Positions 16,723-24,776 of a DNA stretch of 64,000 nt are shown one piece after another; the stretch's first letter is position 1; each line of letters starts with the position of its first letter. The translations under genes were made by a program, and so were the position numbers. Origin of the DNA: Miltoncostaea sp050250915 (GTDB taxonomy: Bacteria; Actinomycetota; Thermoleophilia; Miltoncostaeales; Miltoncostaeaceae); the NCBI GenBank assembly GCA_050250915.1, contig JBFWNT010000007.1, forward strand, positions 62,001-126,000, in the 5' to 3' direction. The notes beneath the pieces are model-generated. The model saw nothing but the letters and a program-made list of their open reading frames with translations, was not told the DNA's origin and searched no databases.

Positions 16723-17291
16723 CAGGCAACGGTAGCGCGGGCGGCGACCGCGATCCCCGCGTCCCAGCCGGGCGCCCGCCCGCCGGGCGGCGGCGCGACG
16801 GCGGCGGCGTCGAGCCCGGCGCGGGTGATCAGCCAGGAGATCGTGGAGTTCGAGTTCCACATCTCGCCCGCGCCGAGGGCGTCGCGGCCCCAGACCGGCG
16901 TCGGGACCTGCGGGGCCAGCGCCAGGAGCTCCCGGGCGCGGTCCGGGTCGTCGCCCAGGCGGACGGGGCTGGCGACGGCCTCGGCCACGTCGGGGATGAC
17001 CCCGTCGCGCCACCGGCGCACCTCGTAGCGGAACAGGCGCAGCCGGCCGAGCGCCTGGAGGCCCACGGCGCCCTCCGCCACCACTCCGCGCTCCGGGGGG
17101 CCGCCCCAGGCGGGCGCCTGCTCGACCACGAACCGCCCCTCCGGCGCGACCACCTCCAGCGCCGAGTGGTAGAGGTCGCGGCGGGGGCGGCGCTGCGCGA
17201 GGGCGGCGACCGCCTCGAAGGCGATGCCGTTCAGGCGGACGCTGTGGCCGCCGGCGCCGAGCGGCAGCCAGTAGAGGTCGATGCTCGCCAT
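16722..17291 (-). CDS. Conserved hypothetical protein, 189 residues
   Basis: Function not recognised. Striking conserved-looking segments are GAGGHSVRLNGIAFEAVAA, RDLYHSALEVVAPEGRFVVEQAP, RLRLFRYEVRRWRDGVIPD and GEMWNSNSTISWLI. The His in LYHSALEV and the WNSNSxISW block suggest an enzyme active site, perhaps a cysteine-peptidase-like fold, but no catalytic Cys is obvious. It starts 33 bases after the fhlB stop and overlaps the following gene by one base. Confidence 0.7.
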   Translation of the reverse strand: MASIDLYWLPLGAGGHSVRLNGIAFEAVAALAQRRPRRDLYHSALEVVAPEGRFVVEQAPAWGGPPERGVVAEGAVGLQALGRLRLFRYEVRRWRDGVIPDVAEAVASPVRLGDDPDRARELLALAPQVPTPVWGRDALGAGEMWNSNSTISWLITRAGLDAAAVAPPPGGRAPGWDAGIAVAARATVA

Positions 17292-17324
17292 CGCCGGGAT
17301 CGTCGCCGGTCCCGGGCCGCGCGA

Positions 17325-17633
17325 CTAGTTCGGGAGCCCCCGGGTGCTCGACGCGAAGGCGGTGTTGGCGCGGTACGCCCAGGCCAGGACCTCGGCGATC
17401 ACGTCGTACAGCTCGGCGGGGATCATCGCGCCCAGGTCGAGCACGGCGAGCGCCTCGACCAGGTCGGGGTCCTGGCGCAGCGGCAGGTCGTGCTCGCGGG
17501 CGATCTCGAGGATCCGCTCGGCGACGGGGCCGGCGCCGGACGCGGTGACGCGCGGGGCGCCCCCCTCGCCGCGGCGGTAGCGGAGGGCGACCGCGCGGGG
17601 GCGGCGCTCGCGGGGTGCGGGGAGGTTGCTCAC
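17325..17633 (-). CDS. FlhB C-terminal-like protein (FhlB/YlqH type)
   Basis: A stand-alone copy of the cytoplasmic substrate-specificity domain of the flagellar export protein FlhB. Segments AVALRYRRGEGGAPRVTASGAG, AREHDLPLRQDPDLVEAL and MIPAELYDVIAEVLAWAYR match the C-terminal FlhB domain. The self-cleaving NPTH motif and the membrane domain are absent, as in B. subtilis YlqH. The GTG start lies 10 bases after the fliK stop, so it is co-transcribed with fliK, its usual partner. It may modulate the switch from hook to filament export. Confidence 0.85.
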   Translation of the reverse strand: MSNLPAPRERRPRAVALRYRRGEGGAPRVTASGAGPVAERILEIAREHDLPLRQDPDLVEALAVLDLGAMIPAELYDVIAEVLAWAYRANTAFASSTRGLPN

Positions 17634-17643
17634 GCGGTGACGC

Positions 17644-19299
17644 TCACGCGGAGATGTCCAGGCCGGAGGCGGGAGGCGGCTCCAGGAGCCGCTCGGGCGC
17701 CGGCCCGCTCATCCGCTCGACGCTGACGCTCGCCGAGCGCGACGTGCGGCGCAGGGCGTCGCTGAGCTCGCCGGACCGCTCGCCGAGGAAGGCGCGGGCG
17801 GCCTCGCCGGTGGTGCGGACGGTGGCGTCCACCCCCGACGGCCCGGCGGTCGCCTCGATCATCACGGGGCCGAGTGCGGAGAGGTGGAGCAGGAACGCGA
17901 TCTTCCGCGGCCGGTCGCCGCCCTCGCCCCGGTCGCCCCCGCCGTCGGGGTGGATGCGGACCTCGGCCGTCCCGCCGCCGGGGAGGGGGAGCTGGAGGTA
18001 CGCGCCGTTCTGCGCCGAGGGGTCGGCCGCGGCCTGCGCCGCGCCGGAGGGCAGGGGGAGGGGGAGGCTCGCCCCCGCGAGGGTCTGCGCGGCGATCCCG
18101 TCGGCGGCGCCGGCGGCCGCGCGCGCCACGGCGGCGTCCACCCCCGGGTGGTCGGCCAGGGCGTGCAGCAGCGCCCGGAGGGGCGCCCGCTCCGGGACCT
18201 CCCCCGAGTGGAGCCGGTGCTCCAGGTTCACCCCGAGGTCCGCCAGCGCGCGCCGCAGCGCCTGCCCGGTCCCCGATGTCGCATCGGCTCCGACGTCCCC
18301 GGTCAGCGCCGTCAGCGCCGTCGCCAGCGCCCTCAGGGACCCCTCGGCTCCGTCGGGATCTGCTGCGGCCACGGCCGCCTGCGCCACGACGGCCGGGGCG
18401 GTCCCGGGGGGTTGTTCAAGTGAACGCGGAGTGCTGGTCCAACTGGACGTCGGCCCCGGAACCGGCGTGGGGACCGGGGTGCCGGCCGATGGACGTTCAC
18501 TCCTCAACGCGACGTCAACATCGGTGGCGGTGGCGGTGGCGGTGGCGGTGGCGGTGGCGGTGGCGGTGGCGGTGGCGGTGGCGGTGGCGGTGGCGGTGGC
18601 GGCGGTGGTGGCCGGGGCCGCGCCGGCCGGGGCGCCCGGGGTCCGGGCGGCGAGGGCGTCGGCGAGGGCGGTGAGGGTGCGGCCGATGGGTGCGCCCTCC
18701 AGGAGCTGGGCGAGGCCGGCGACGGACGCCGGGGTGGCCGGGAGGCCGGCGGCCTCGAGGCGGGCGAAGGCCGCGGCCTGGGCGGGGGTCGAGACGCCCG
18801 CGGCGGCGGCGCGGGCCGCCAGGGCGGCGGCGGGGGCGCCGGGAGGCACCTCGACCCCGGCGTCCGCCAGGGCCGCGAGCAGCGAGCCGGCCGCGCCGGA
18901 GGGCACCCCGGCCTGCGCCAGCGCCGTCGCCGGGGCCATCGGCACGGGCACCCCCGGTGCGCCCGCGGCGCCCGGACCTGCGCCGGGTGCGCCCTCCGGC
19001 ATCACCCGCAGGGTCACCCGCTCGGCGCCGGTCTGGGCCACCTGCAGGCGCACGGTGGAGCCCGGCTCCATCGGCAGGTCGCTCGCCGCGGTCAGCACGC
19101 CGCCGGCCAGGGCCAGCTCGACCTGCCCCGCGCTCGCCGCGATGACCCGCGCCGCCAGCACCTGCCCCTCCGTGACCCCCAGGACCTGCGAGGACGCGAC
19201 CGCGATCGACGGGGCCGCGGCCGCCGCGGACGCCGCAGCCACGGGCGCCGCGGCGGCGGGGGCGGGCGCGGGCACGGTGGCGGTGACGTTGCTCGACAT
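17644..19299 (-). CDS. fliK: Flagellar hook-length control protein FliK
   Basis: Secreted ruler that sets hook length and triggers the export switch. The first 430 residues are Ala/Pro/Thr-rich and of low complexity. The C-terminal domain (about 430-535) shows the Flg_hook pattern, with YLQLPLPGGGTAEVRIHP, LLHLSALGPVMIEATAG and VDATVRTTGEAARAFL. Residues about 234-259 are a pure Ala-Thr repeat encoded by a hexanucleotide array. Start ATG at 19299 is chosen for its AGAAGG ribosome site; 14 further codons upstream are open. At 551 residues it is longer than E. coli FliK (375). Confidence 0.85.
   Translation of the reverse strand: MSSNVTATVPAPAPAAAAPVAAASAAAAAPSIAVASSQVLGVTEGQVLAARVIAASAGQVELALAGGVLTAASDLPMEPGSTVRLQVAQTGAERVTLRVMPEGAPGAGPGAAGAPGVPVPMAPATALAQAGVPSGAAGSLLAALADAGVEVPPGAPAAALAARAAAAGVSTPAQAAAFARLEAAGLPATPASVAGLAQLLEGAPIGRTLTALADALAARTPGAPAGAAPATTAATATATATATATATATATATATATATDVDVALRSERPSAGTPVPTPVPGPTSSWTSTPRSLEQPPGTAPAVVAQAAVAAADPDGAEGSLRALATALTALTGDVGADATSGTGQALRRALADLGVNLEHRLHSGEVPERAPLRALLHALADHPGVDAAVARAAAGAADGIAAQTLAGASLPLPLPSGAAQAAADPSAQNGAYLQLPLPGGGTAEVRIHPDGGGDRGEGGDRPRKIAFLLHLSALGPVMIEATAGPSGVDATVRTTGEAARAFLGERSGELSDALRRTSRSASVSVERMSGPAPERLLEPPPASGLDISA
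18523..18600. repeat. Perfect hexanucleotide tandem array (GGTGGC x13) inside fliK
   Basis: Thirteen uninterrupted GGTGGC units read GCC-ACC (Ala-Thr) on the coding strand. Unit length is a multiple of three, so slippage would change FliK length by dipeptides without a frameshift. Confidence 0.95.
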
Positions 19300-19344
19300 C
19301 GCCCTTCTTGTCGTCCCCCGCCGCTCCGCACGTGAGCCCACAGG

Positions 19345-19372
19345 TCAAGTGGCGTCACGACCCTGCCGATGA
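19345..19372 (+). promoter_or_regulatory. Sigma-28-like promoter of flgF operon
   Basis: TCAAG, 16 bases, then CCGATGA preceded by TG. This matches the FliA/WhiG/SigD pattern (TAAA-N15-GCCGATAA) and the same motif is found before both flagellins. It lies between divergent fliK and flgF, 37 bases upstream of the flgF start. Confidence 0.75.
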
Positions 19373-19408
19373 CAGCCGGGAACGGATTCACCCACGGAAG
19401 GCCGGGGT

Positions 19409-20140
19409 TTGCTCAGAGGGATCTACATCGCGGCGAGCGGTCTGCTCGCCGAGAGCGCGCGACAGGACGTCATCGCCAACAACCTGGCGAACGCGACGAC
19501 CACCGGCTTCAAGCGCAGCGAGAGCACGGCACATCCGTTCAGCTCCATGCTGCTGCACAACATGGGCCAGGCCGGCGCACCCGCCATCGGGACGATGGAG
19601 ATGGGCGCGGAGGTCGACGGCATCGACCGCATCGACAGCCAGGGGGCCCTGCGCTTCACCGGCAACAACCTGGACCTCGCCCTGGTGGGCAAGGGCCACT
19701 TCACGATCGACACGCCCGGCGGGCGCCGATACACCCGGGACGGGTCGTTCGGCCTCGACGACAACGGGCGCCTGGTGACCAAGGAGGGGAACCCCGTCCT
19801 CGGGGTGGCCGGGCCGATCACGCTGGACCGCGGCGAGGTGAAGATCGCCGCCGACGGAACGATCTCGCAGGCCGGGCAGGTCAAGGGCAAGCTCATGCTC
19901 ACCGACCTCGACCCGACCTCGATCACCACGGAGGGTGCCAGCACGTACACCGGCACGGCGACCGGGACGTCGACCGCGTCGGTGCGTCAGAACCACCTCG
20001 AGAGCAGCACGGTCAACGTGGTCTCCGAGATGGTGGACCTGATCCGCGTCATGCGCGCGTTCGAGTCCAACCAGAAGTCCGTCCAGTCACACGACGAGGC
20101 CCTCCAGGCCTCCATCCAGAAGGTCGGTGCGGTCGCGTAG
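19409..20140 (+). CDS. flgF: Flagellar basal-body rod protein FlgF (FlhO type)
   Basis: Proximal rod component. The N-terminal rod signature GIYIAASGLLAESARQDVIANNLAN, the central TPGGRRYTRDGSFGLDDNGRLV and the C-terminal SSTVNVVSEMVDLIRVMRAFESNQK are all present in 243 residues. The start is a TTG at 19409 behind GGAAGG; no ATG or GTG gives the family N-terminus. It heads the rightward late flagellar operon behind a sigma-28-like promoter. Confidence 0.9.
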   Translation: MLRGIYIAASGLLAESARQDVIANNLANATTTGFKRSESTAHPFSSMLLHNMGQAGAPAIGTMEMGAEVDGIDRIDSQGALRFTGNNLDLALVGKGHFTIDTPGGRRYTRDGSFGLDDNGRLVTKEGNPVLGVAGPITLDRGEVKIAADGTISQAGQVKGKLMLTDLDPTSITTEGASTYTGTATGTSTASVRQNHLESSTVNVVSEMVDLIRVMRAFESNQKSVQSHDEALQASIQKVGAVA

Positions 20141-20304
20141 CGGAGACCTCTGACAGCGAGCAACCCCAGAGCCGGACCGCCCCGACGTGGCGGAAGCTCA
20201 GGAGGCCCGACGGATCGACGGCCTCCACCCCGCACCACCCCGCTCGCCCATGACGCTCCGCCCGGCCCCGCCGTCTGCACGACGACACGGAGGCACGAGG
20301 GCAG

Positions 20305-21060
20305 ATGATGGATGCGCTCTACTCGGCTGCCACGGGCATGATGGCCCAGCAGACGAGCATGGACGTGGTCGCCAACAACCTGGCGAACGCCACGACCACG
20401 GGCTACAAGCGCGACCGGATGGACATGGTCGACCTCGCGTACCAGCCCTTCCGCCTCCCCACCGGCAAGGACGGCCAGGTGGGTCTCGGCGCGGCGCCCG
20501 GCGCCCTGGGCAAGGAGCACGAGCAGGGCGCCCTCCAGAACACGGGCCGCGCGCTGGACGTCGCGATCCAGGGCGAGGGCTTCCTGCAGGTGACGCGCCC
20601 GGACGGCTCGCTCGCCTACACCCGCGCCGGCAACCTGCAGATCGACGCCAACGGTCGCCTCGGCACCCCCGGCGGCGACCTGCTGCAGCCGCGGATCACC
20701 ATCCCGGCGACCGCGACCGACATCACCATCGCCCCCGACGGCACGGTGAGCGCCACGGTCAACGGGTCGGTCACCAAGGTCGGCCAGATCCAGACGGCGA
20801 GCTTCGCGAACCCCTCCGGGCTCCAGGCCGCCGGCGACAGCGTGTTCACCGCCAGCGCCAACTCCGGCGCCGCCGACGTCGGCAACCCCGGCACCGGCAC
20901 CCGCGGCCAGCTCTCCCAGGGCGTCCTGGAGGGGTCCAACGTGAACGTCGGCCAGGAGATGATCTCCCTCATCGTCACGCAGCGCGCGTTCGAGGCCTCC
21001 AGCAAGGTGGTCTCGGCGAGCGACGAGATGATGGGCATGGCGAACGGCCTGCGTCGATGA
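20305..21060 (+). CDS. flgG: Flagellar distal rod protein FlgG (FlhP type)
   Basis: Distal rod protein paralogous to the upstream gene. It has MDALYSAATGMMAQQTSMDVVANNLAN, GEGFLQVTRPDGSLAYTRAGNLQIDANGRL and the C-terminal VNVGQEMISLIVTQRAFEASSK, 251 residues. ATG at 20305 or the next codon (20308) may be used. A 164-base spacer separates it from flgF; it holds no gene and no promoter I can support. The stop overlaps flgJ by 4 bases. Confidence 0.92.
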   Translation: MMDALYSAATGMMAQQTSMDVVANNLANATTTGYKRDRMDMVDLAYQPFRLPTGKDGQVGLGAAPGALGKEHEQGALQNTGRALDVAIQGEGFLQVTRPDGSLAYTRAGNLQIDANGRLGTPGGDLLQPRITIPATATDITIAPDGTVSATVNGSVTKVGQIQTASFANPSGLQAAGDSVFTASANSGAADVGNPGTGTRGQLSQGVLEGSNVNVGQEMISLIVTQRAFEASSKVVSASDEMMGMANGLRR

Positions 21061-21335
21061 GCCAGCCGATCCAGGGCCTCAACACCGCCCCCCTCGCCGG
21101 CGCCGCGCCCGCGGCCGCCACCCCGGTGGACCCGAAGGTGAAGGAGGCCGCCGAGCAGTTCGAGGGCGTCTTCATGAGCATGCTCGTCGGCGAGATGATG
21201 AAGGGCACCGAGACCGAGGGCGGCAACGCCATCTACACGGGCCTCATGACCGAGAAGCTGGGCGACGAGCTCGCGCGCTCCGGCGGCATCGGCCTGGCCG
21301 ACGTCCTCGAGAAGCAGCTCGGAGGTGCGTCATGA
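21057..21335 (+). CDS. flgJ: Rod-binding protein, FlgJ N-terminal domain only
   Basis: Acts as a rod cap or scaffold during rod assembly. The 92 residues show the family core VKEAAEQFEGVFMSMLVGEMMKG and YTGLMTEKLGDELARSGGIGLADVLEKQL. The muramidase domain of enteric FlgJ is absent, as in most Gram-positive relatives, so peptidoglycan opening must be done by another protein. It is coupled to flgG and to the next gene by ATGA overlaps. Confidence 0.88.
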   Translation: MSQPIQGLNTAPLAGAAPAAATPVDPKVKEAAEQFEGVFMSMLVGEMMKGTETEGGNAIYTGLMTEKLGDELARSGGIGLADVLEKQLGGAS

Positions 21336-21715
21336 GCAACGTCGAGGCCTGCCGCGAGTGCGGCCGCCTGTTCGGCTTCCTGCCGCGCGGGATGTGCATC
21401 GAGTGCCAGGACCTGCGCGAGCAGCGCTTCCAGGCGGTCAAGGAGTACCTCGCCGACAACCGCGGCGCGTCGATCCTGCAGACCGCGTCGGAGACGGGCG
21501 TGGAGGAGGGGCTCATCGTCGGCTGGATCCGCGAGGGGCGCCTCCAGTACGCCGGCCCGGACGCCGGGCGGCTGGAGGGAATCGACCACGACGAGGATGT
21601 CAAGGCGCGCATCCGCGCGCAGCTGGCGGCACAGGCGGGCGGGACGGGGACGGATCCCCGGCCGCCCGCCGCCGCTCCCGTCCCCGGCAACCTCGGCATG
21701 CGGAGCCGGTCCTGA
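21332..21715 (+). CDS. YvyF-type flagellar operon protein with four-Cys zinc motif
   Basis: Resembles B. subtilis YvyF, which sits upstream of flgM and flgN. Cys7, Cys10, Cys22 and Cys25 form a likely zinc ribbon. A helix-turn-helix-like region follows (SILQTASETGVEEGLIVGWIREGRL, residues about 50-75). The tail is Pro/Ala-rich. 127 residues. YvyF-type proteins are proposed regulators with little experimental support. The next gene is flgN directly, without the usual flgM in between. Confidence 0.8.
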   Translation: MSNVEACRECGRLFGFLPRGMCIECQDLREQRFQAVKEYLADNRGASILQTASETGVEEGLIVGWIREGRLQYAGPDAGRLEGIDHDEDVKARIRAQLAAQAGGTGTDPRPPAAAPVPGNLGMRSRS

Positions 21716-22221
21716 TGGTCGCCGCCACCGTCGCCGAGCTCGCGGGCCACCTCGACGAGGCCCACGCCTCGCAGGCCTGGCTGCTCGACCTGGTCACCCG
21801 CCAGCGACCCGCGATCGTCGGGGCCGACCACGAGGCGGTCGACGCCCTCGCGGCCGAGATCGAGGCCGAGGTCCGGCGTCTCGCCGCCATCGAGAAGGCG
21901 CGCACCGCCGCCGCCCAGGCCCTCGCCGACGAGCGCGGCCTGGCCGCGACCCGCTGGTCGTCGCTCCAGGGGGCGCTCGCCCCCGAGGAGCTCGCCGCGC
22001 TGGCGCCGCGGGTGGACCGCATCGAGCGGGCCGTCCGCGACCTGGAGCTGGCCAACGCGATCAACGCCCAGCTGGTGCGCCGCGAGCTGGAGCTGGTGGA
22101 CCTGTCGGTCCGCAGCCTCGCCCAGCCCGACCCGCGCACCGCGCCCAACGCGTACACCGCCGCCGGCGGCCGCGTCGCCGCACCGCCCGTCGCCCCCGTC
22201 CTGCTGAACACGGCCGCGTAG
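21715..22221 (+). CDS. flgN: FlgN-type flagellar export chaperone
   Basis: Chaperone for the hook-filament junction proteins FlgK and FlgL. The 168 residues are almost fully helical, with heptad-like segments (LLDLVTRQRPAIVGADHEAV, DLELANAINAQLVRRELELV) typical of FlgN, and a disordered Pro/Ala tail. Sequence alone gives a loose match; the position directly before flgK makes the call. The ATG shares a base with the preceding stop. Confidence 0.8.
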   Translation: MVAATVAELAGHLDEAHASQAWLLDLVTRQRPAIVGADHEAVDALAAEIEAEVRRLAAIEKARTAAAQALADERGLAATRWSSLQGALAPEELAALAPRVDRIERAVRDLELANAINAQLVRRELELVDLSVRSLAQPDPRTAPNAYTAAGGRVAAPPVAPVLLNTAA

Positions 22222-22224
22222 ACG

Positions 22225-23634
22225 ATGGGGTCCACCTTCTTCGGCCTGAACGTCGCCCTCTCGGGCGTCGTGACCAACCAGCGGGCCCTCAACACCGTCT
22301 CCCACAACCTGACCAACGCCACGACGCCGGGCTACACCCGCCAGCGCGTCGAGACCGCCGCCCAGATCCCCTACACCCACCCGGCGCTCAACAACGCCGT
22401 GGCCCCGGGGCAGGTCGGCACCGGCGTCGTCGCCACCGCCCACCTGCGGCTGCGCGACCAGTTCGTGGACCTCAACTACCGCTCCACGTCGTCGGACGTC
22501 GGCCAGTGGGAGGCCCGGGCGGACGCGATGCAGACGCTCGACACCGTCATCGACGAGCCCGGCGACACCGGCATCACGTCGCTGATGTCCAAGTACTGGA
22601 GCGCGTGGCACGCCCTCTCGCTGCAGCCCGATTCGGCCGCAGCCCGCGAGGCGGTCCGCAGCGCCGGCCAGACCCTGGCCGCGGGCTTCAACGACATGAG
22701 CCGCCAGCTCACCCAGGCGCAGACGGAGGCCGACACGCGCGTGGGCCTCGGCGTCCAGCGGGTCAACGAGATCGCCGGCCAGCTGAACAACCTGAACAAG
22801 CAGATCGGGATGGTCGTGGCCGTCGGCCAGGAGCCGAACGACCTTCGCGACCAGCGCGACCTGCTCCTCGACGAGCTGGCGACCTACACGAACATGGGCG
22901 TCTCCGAGACCGGGCCCAACGGCAAGGTCACCGTCACGCTCGGCAACCAGATCCTGGTGGACCCCTCCACCGACACCGTCAACGCCCTCGCGATCGGCGC
23001 CGGCGGCGCGGCGACGGTGGGCGGCAACGCCACCACCATCACCAGCGGCAAGCTGCGCGGCTACGTGGACCTGCGCGACACCGTGATCGGCGGCCCCAAC
23101 GGCTACCTGGCCCAGCTCGACACGATGGCCGGCGCGCTGGTCGCATCGGTCAACGCGCGCCACGCCGCCGGGTACGGCCTGGACGGCACGACGGGCAACG
23201 CGTTCTTCCAGGGCACCACCGCCGCCACCATCGCGCTGGACCCGGCGGTCGCCGGCTCCACCGACAAGATCGCGGCCAGCTCCACCGCCGCGGGCCTGCC
23301 GGGTGGGTCCGACGCGGCGGTCACGATGGCCCAGCTGCAGTACGTGGTCCAGACCATCGGTACCGCGACGACGACGCTGGACGGCTTCTACGGCCAGTTC
23401 GTCGCGAAGATCGGCGTGGACGCCGACCAGGCGTCGCGTCTCCACGAGGTCCAGTCCGGCGTCCTCGACGCCGCTCAGGCGCGCCGCGACGGCGTGAGCG
23501 GCGTGAACATGGACGAGGAGATGACGGACATGGTCCGGTTCCAGAAGTCCTACAACGCCGCCGCGCGGATGATCACCACCCTCGACCAGATGCTCGAGAC
23601 GATCATCACCGGCATGGGCGTGGTCGGCCGATAG
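22225..23634 (+). CDS. flgK: Hook-associated protein FlgK (HAP1)
   Basis: First junction protein between hook and filament. N-terminal FGLNVALSGVVTNQRALNTVSHNLTNATTPGYTRQRV and C-terminal GVNMDEEMTDMVRFQKSYNAAARMITTLDQMLETI are the family signatures. 469 residues, somewhat shorter than E. coli FlgK (547) because the variable middle is reduced. It follows flgN by 3 bases. Confidence 0.94.
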   Translation: MGSTFFGLNVALSGVVTNQRALNTVSHNLTNATTPGYTRQRVETAAQIPYTHPALNNAVAPGQVGTGVVATAHLRLRDQFVDLNYRSTSSDVGQWEARADAMQTLDTVIDEPGDTGITSLMSKYWSAWHALSLQPDSAAAREAVRSAGQTLAAGFNDMSRQLTQAQTEADTRVGLGVQRVNEIAGQLNNLNKQIGMVVAVGQEPNDLRDQRDLLLDELATYTNMGVSETGPNGKVTVTLGNQILVDPSTDTVNALAIGAGGAATVGGNATTITSGKLRGYVDLRDTVIGGPNGYLAQLDTMAGALVASVNARHAAGYGLDGTTGNAFFQGTTAATIALDPAVAGSTDKIAASSTAAGLPGGSDAAVTMAQLQYVVQTIGTATTTLDGFYGQFVAKIGVDADQASRLHEVQSGVLDAAQARRDGVSGVNMDEEMTDMVRFQKSYNAAARMITTLDQMLETIITGMGVVGR

Positions 23635-23653
23635 GCACCAGGAAGGGATTCCG

Positions 23654-24553
23654 ATGATCGGACGCATGGCCACGGAGCAGGCGGTCAGGAACTTCCTGAG
23701 CGACCTGCAGGGCAACTACCGCAGCCTCGCGGACTCGCAGCGCCAGGTCTCCACCGGCAAGCGGATCCTCACGCCGTCGGACGACCCGGTGGGGGTCGCG
23801 ATCGGCCTGGGCCTGCGGCGCGACATGAGCGCCACGGACACGTGGAGCCGCAACATCGACGACTCGATGACGTGGCTCAACACCACCGACAGCGCGCTGG
23901 GCCAGGCCCTCGAGATCGTGCAGCGGGCCCGCGAGCTGGCGGTGCAGGGCGGCAACGGCACCCTGTCGGACGCCTCGCGCCAGCTGATCGCCTCGGAGGT
24001 CGCCGGCCTGCGCGGCCAGTTCGTGGAGGTGGGCAACAGCAGCCTCGGCGGCCGCTTCATCTTCGGCGGCACCGCCACCGACACCCAGCCGTTCGACCCG
24101 AACACGGCGGCCGCAGCGACCCCGGTCAACACCGGCCTGGTCAACCGCGAGGTGGCGCCGGGCTCGGTGATCTCCGTGAACATCACCGCCGACCGGCTCC
24201 AGACGCCGCCGGCGGGGGCCCCCGACATCTTCCAGACGCTCCAGGACCTGTCGGACGCGCTCCAGACGAACGACACCGCGGGCATCAGCGCCGCGCTCGA
24301 CCGCCTCGACGTCCACCAGGACAACATCAGCGCGCTGCGCGGCGAGGGCGCGGCCAAGATCAACCGCCTGGAGCTCACGCAGAGCCGCTTCCAGGCGCAG
24401 ACGATCGCCATGGGCGACCAGCGCTCGAAGATCGAGGACGTGGACATGGCCGAGGCCATCACCAACCTCACGATGCGCGAGTCGGTCTACAAGGCCGCCC
24501 TGGCCACCGGCGCCCGGGTCATCCAGCCCACGCTCGTGGACTTCCTCCGGTGA
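23654..24553 (+). CDS. flgL: Hook-associated protein FlgL (HAP3)
   Basis: Second junction protein, related to flagellin. N-terminal RNFLSDLQGNYRSLADSQRQVSTGKRILTPSDDPVG and C-terminal IEDVDMAEAITNLTMRESVYKAALATGARVIQPTLVDFL are diagnostic. 299 residues. A ribosome site (AGGAAGGG) lies upstream. It ends the flgF-flgL unit; fliC1 behind it has its own promoter. Confidence 0.94.
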   Translation: MIGRMATEQAVRNFLSDLQGNYRSLADSQRQVSTGKRILTPSDDPVGVAIGLGLRRDMSATDTWSRNIDDSMTWLNTTDSALGQALEIVQRARELAVQGGNGTLSDASRQLIASEVAGLRGQFVEVGNSSLGGRFIFGGTATDTQPFDPNTAAAATPVNTGLVNREVAPGSVISVNITADRLQTPPAGAPDIFQTLQDLSDALQTNDTAGISAALDRLDVHQDNISALRGEGAAKINRLELTQSRFQAQTIAMGDQRSKIEDVDMAEAITNLTMRESVYKAALATGARVIQPTLVDFLR

Positions 24554-24566
24554 CGGACACGTTTTC

Positions 24567-24593
24567 TCAAGTCCCGGCGCCCCGATCCGATGA
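24567..24593 (+). promoter_or_regulatory. Sigma-28-like promoter of flagellin fliC1
   Basis: TCAAG, 15 bases, then CCGATGA. It lies 14 bases after the flgL stop and predicts an mRNA leader of about 175 bases before fliC1. Confidence 0.75.
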
Positions 24594-24635
24594 GCCTGAT
24601 GCGTTCCCCGTCCCACGGTGGCGCACCGGTGTCAT

Positions 24636-24654
24636 CCCGACCGGGACGGTCGGG
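24636..24654 (+). promoter_or_regulatory. Leader hairpin with GGA loop, candidate CsrA site in fliC1 mRNA
   Basis: CCCGACC and GGTCGGG form a perfect 7-base stem around the loop GGGAC. CsrA typically binds GGA in a hairpin loop. A second GGA is in the ribosome site (AAAGGACTT) just before the fliC1 ATG. An equivalent hairpin exists in the fliC2 leader. Confidence 0.55.
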
Positions 24655-24776
24655 CGGCACCACCTCAATCTCCATCCCATGACGAAGGACACGGAAGTCC
24701 CGTCGCACGTCACCTCCGGGCAGAGGCCCGAACCCGCCGGACCGGCGGATCGACAGGCGAGAAAGGACTTCTGACA

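Noticed and set aside
18523..18600. The GGTGGC array as a regulatory or CRISPR-like repeat
   Set aside because: It is fully inside the fliK reading frame and encodes an Ala-Thr run, so it is a coding microsatellite.
20141..20304. A separate promoter for flgG in the 164-base spacer
   Set aside because: TCAGG near 20198 lacks a CCGAT box at the right distance, and no sigma-70-like pair is convincing.
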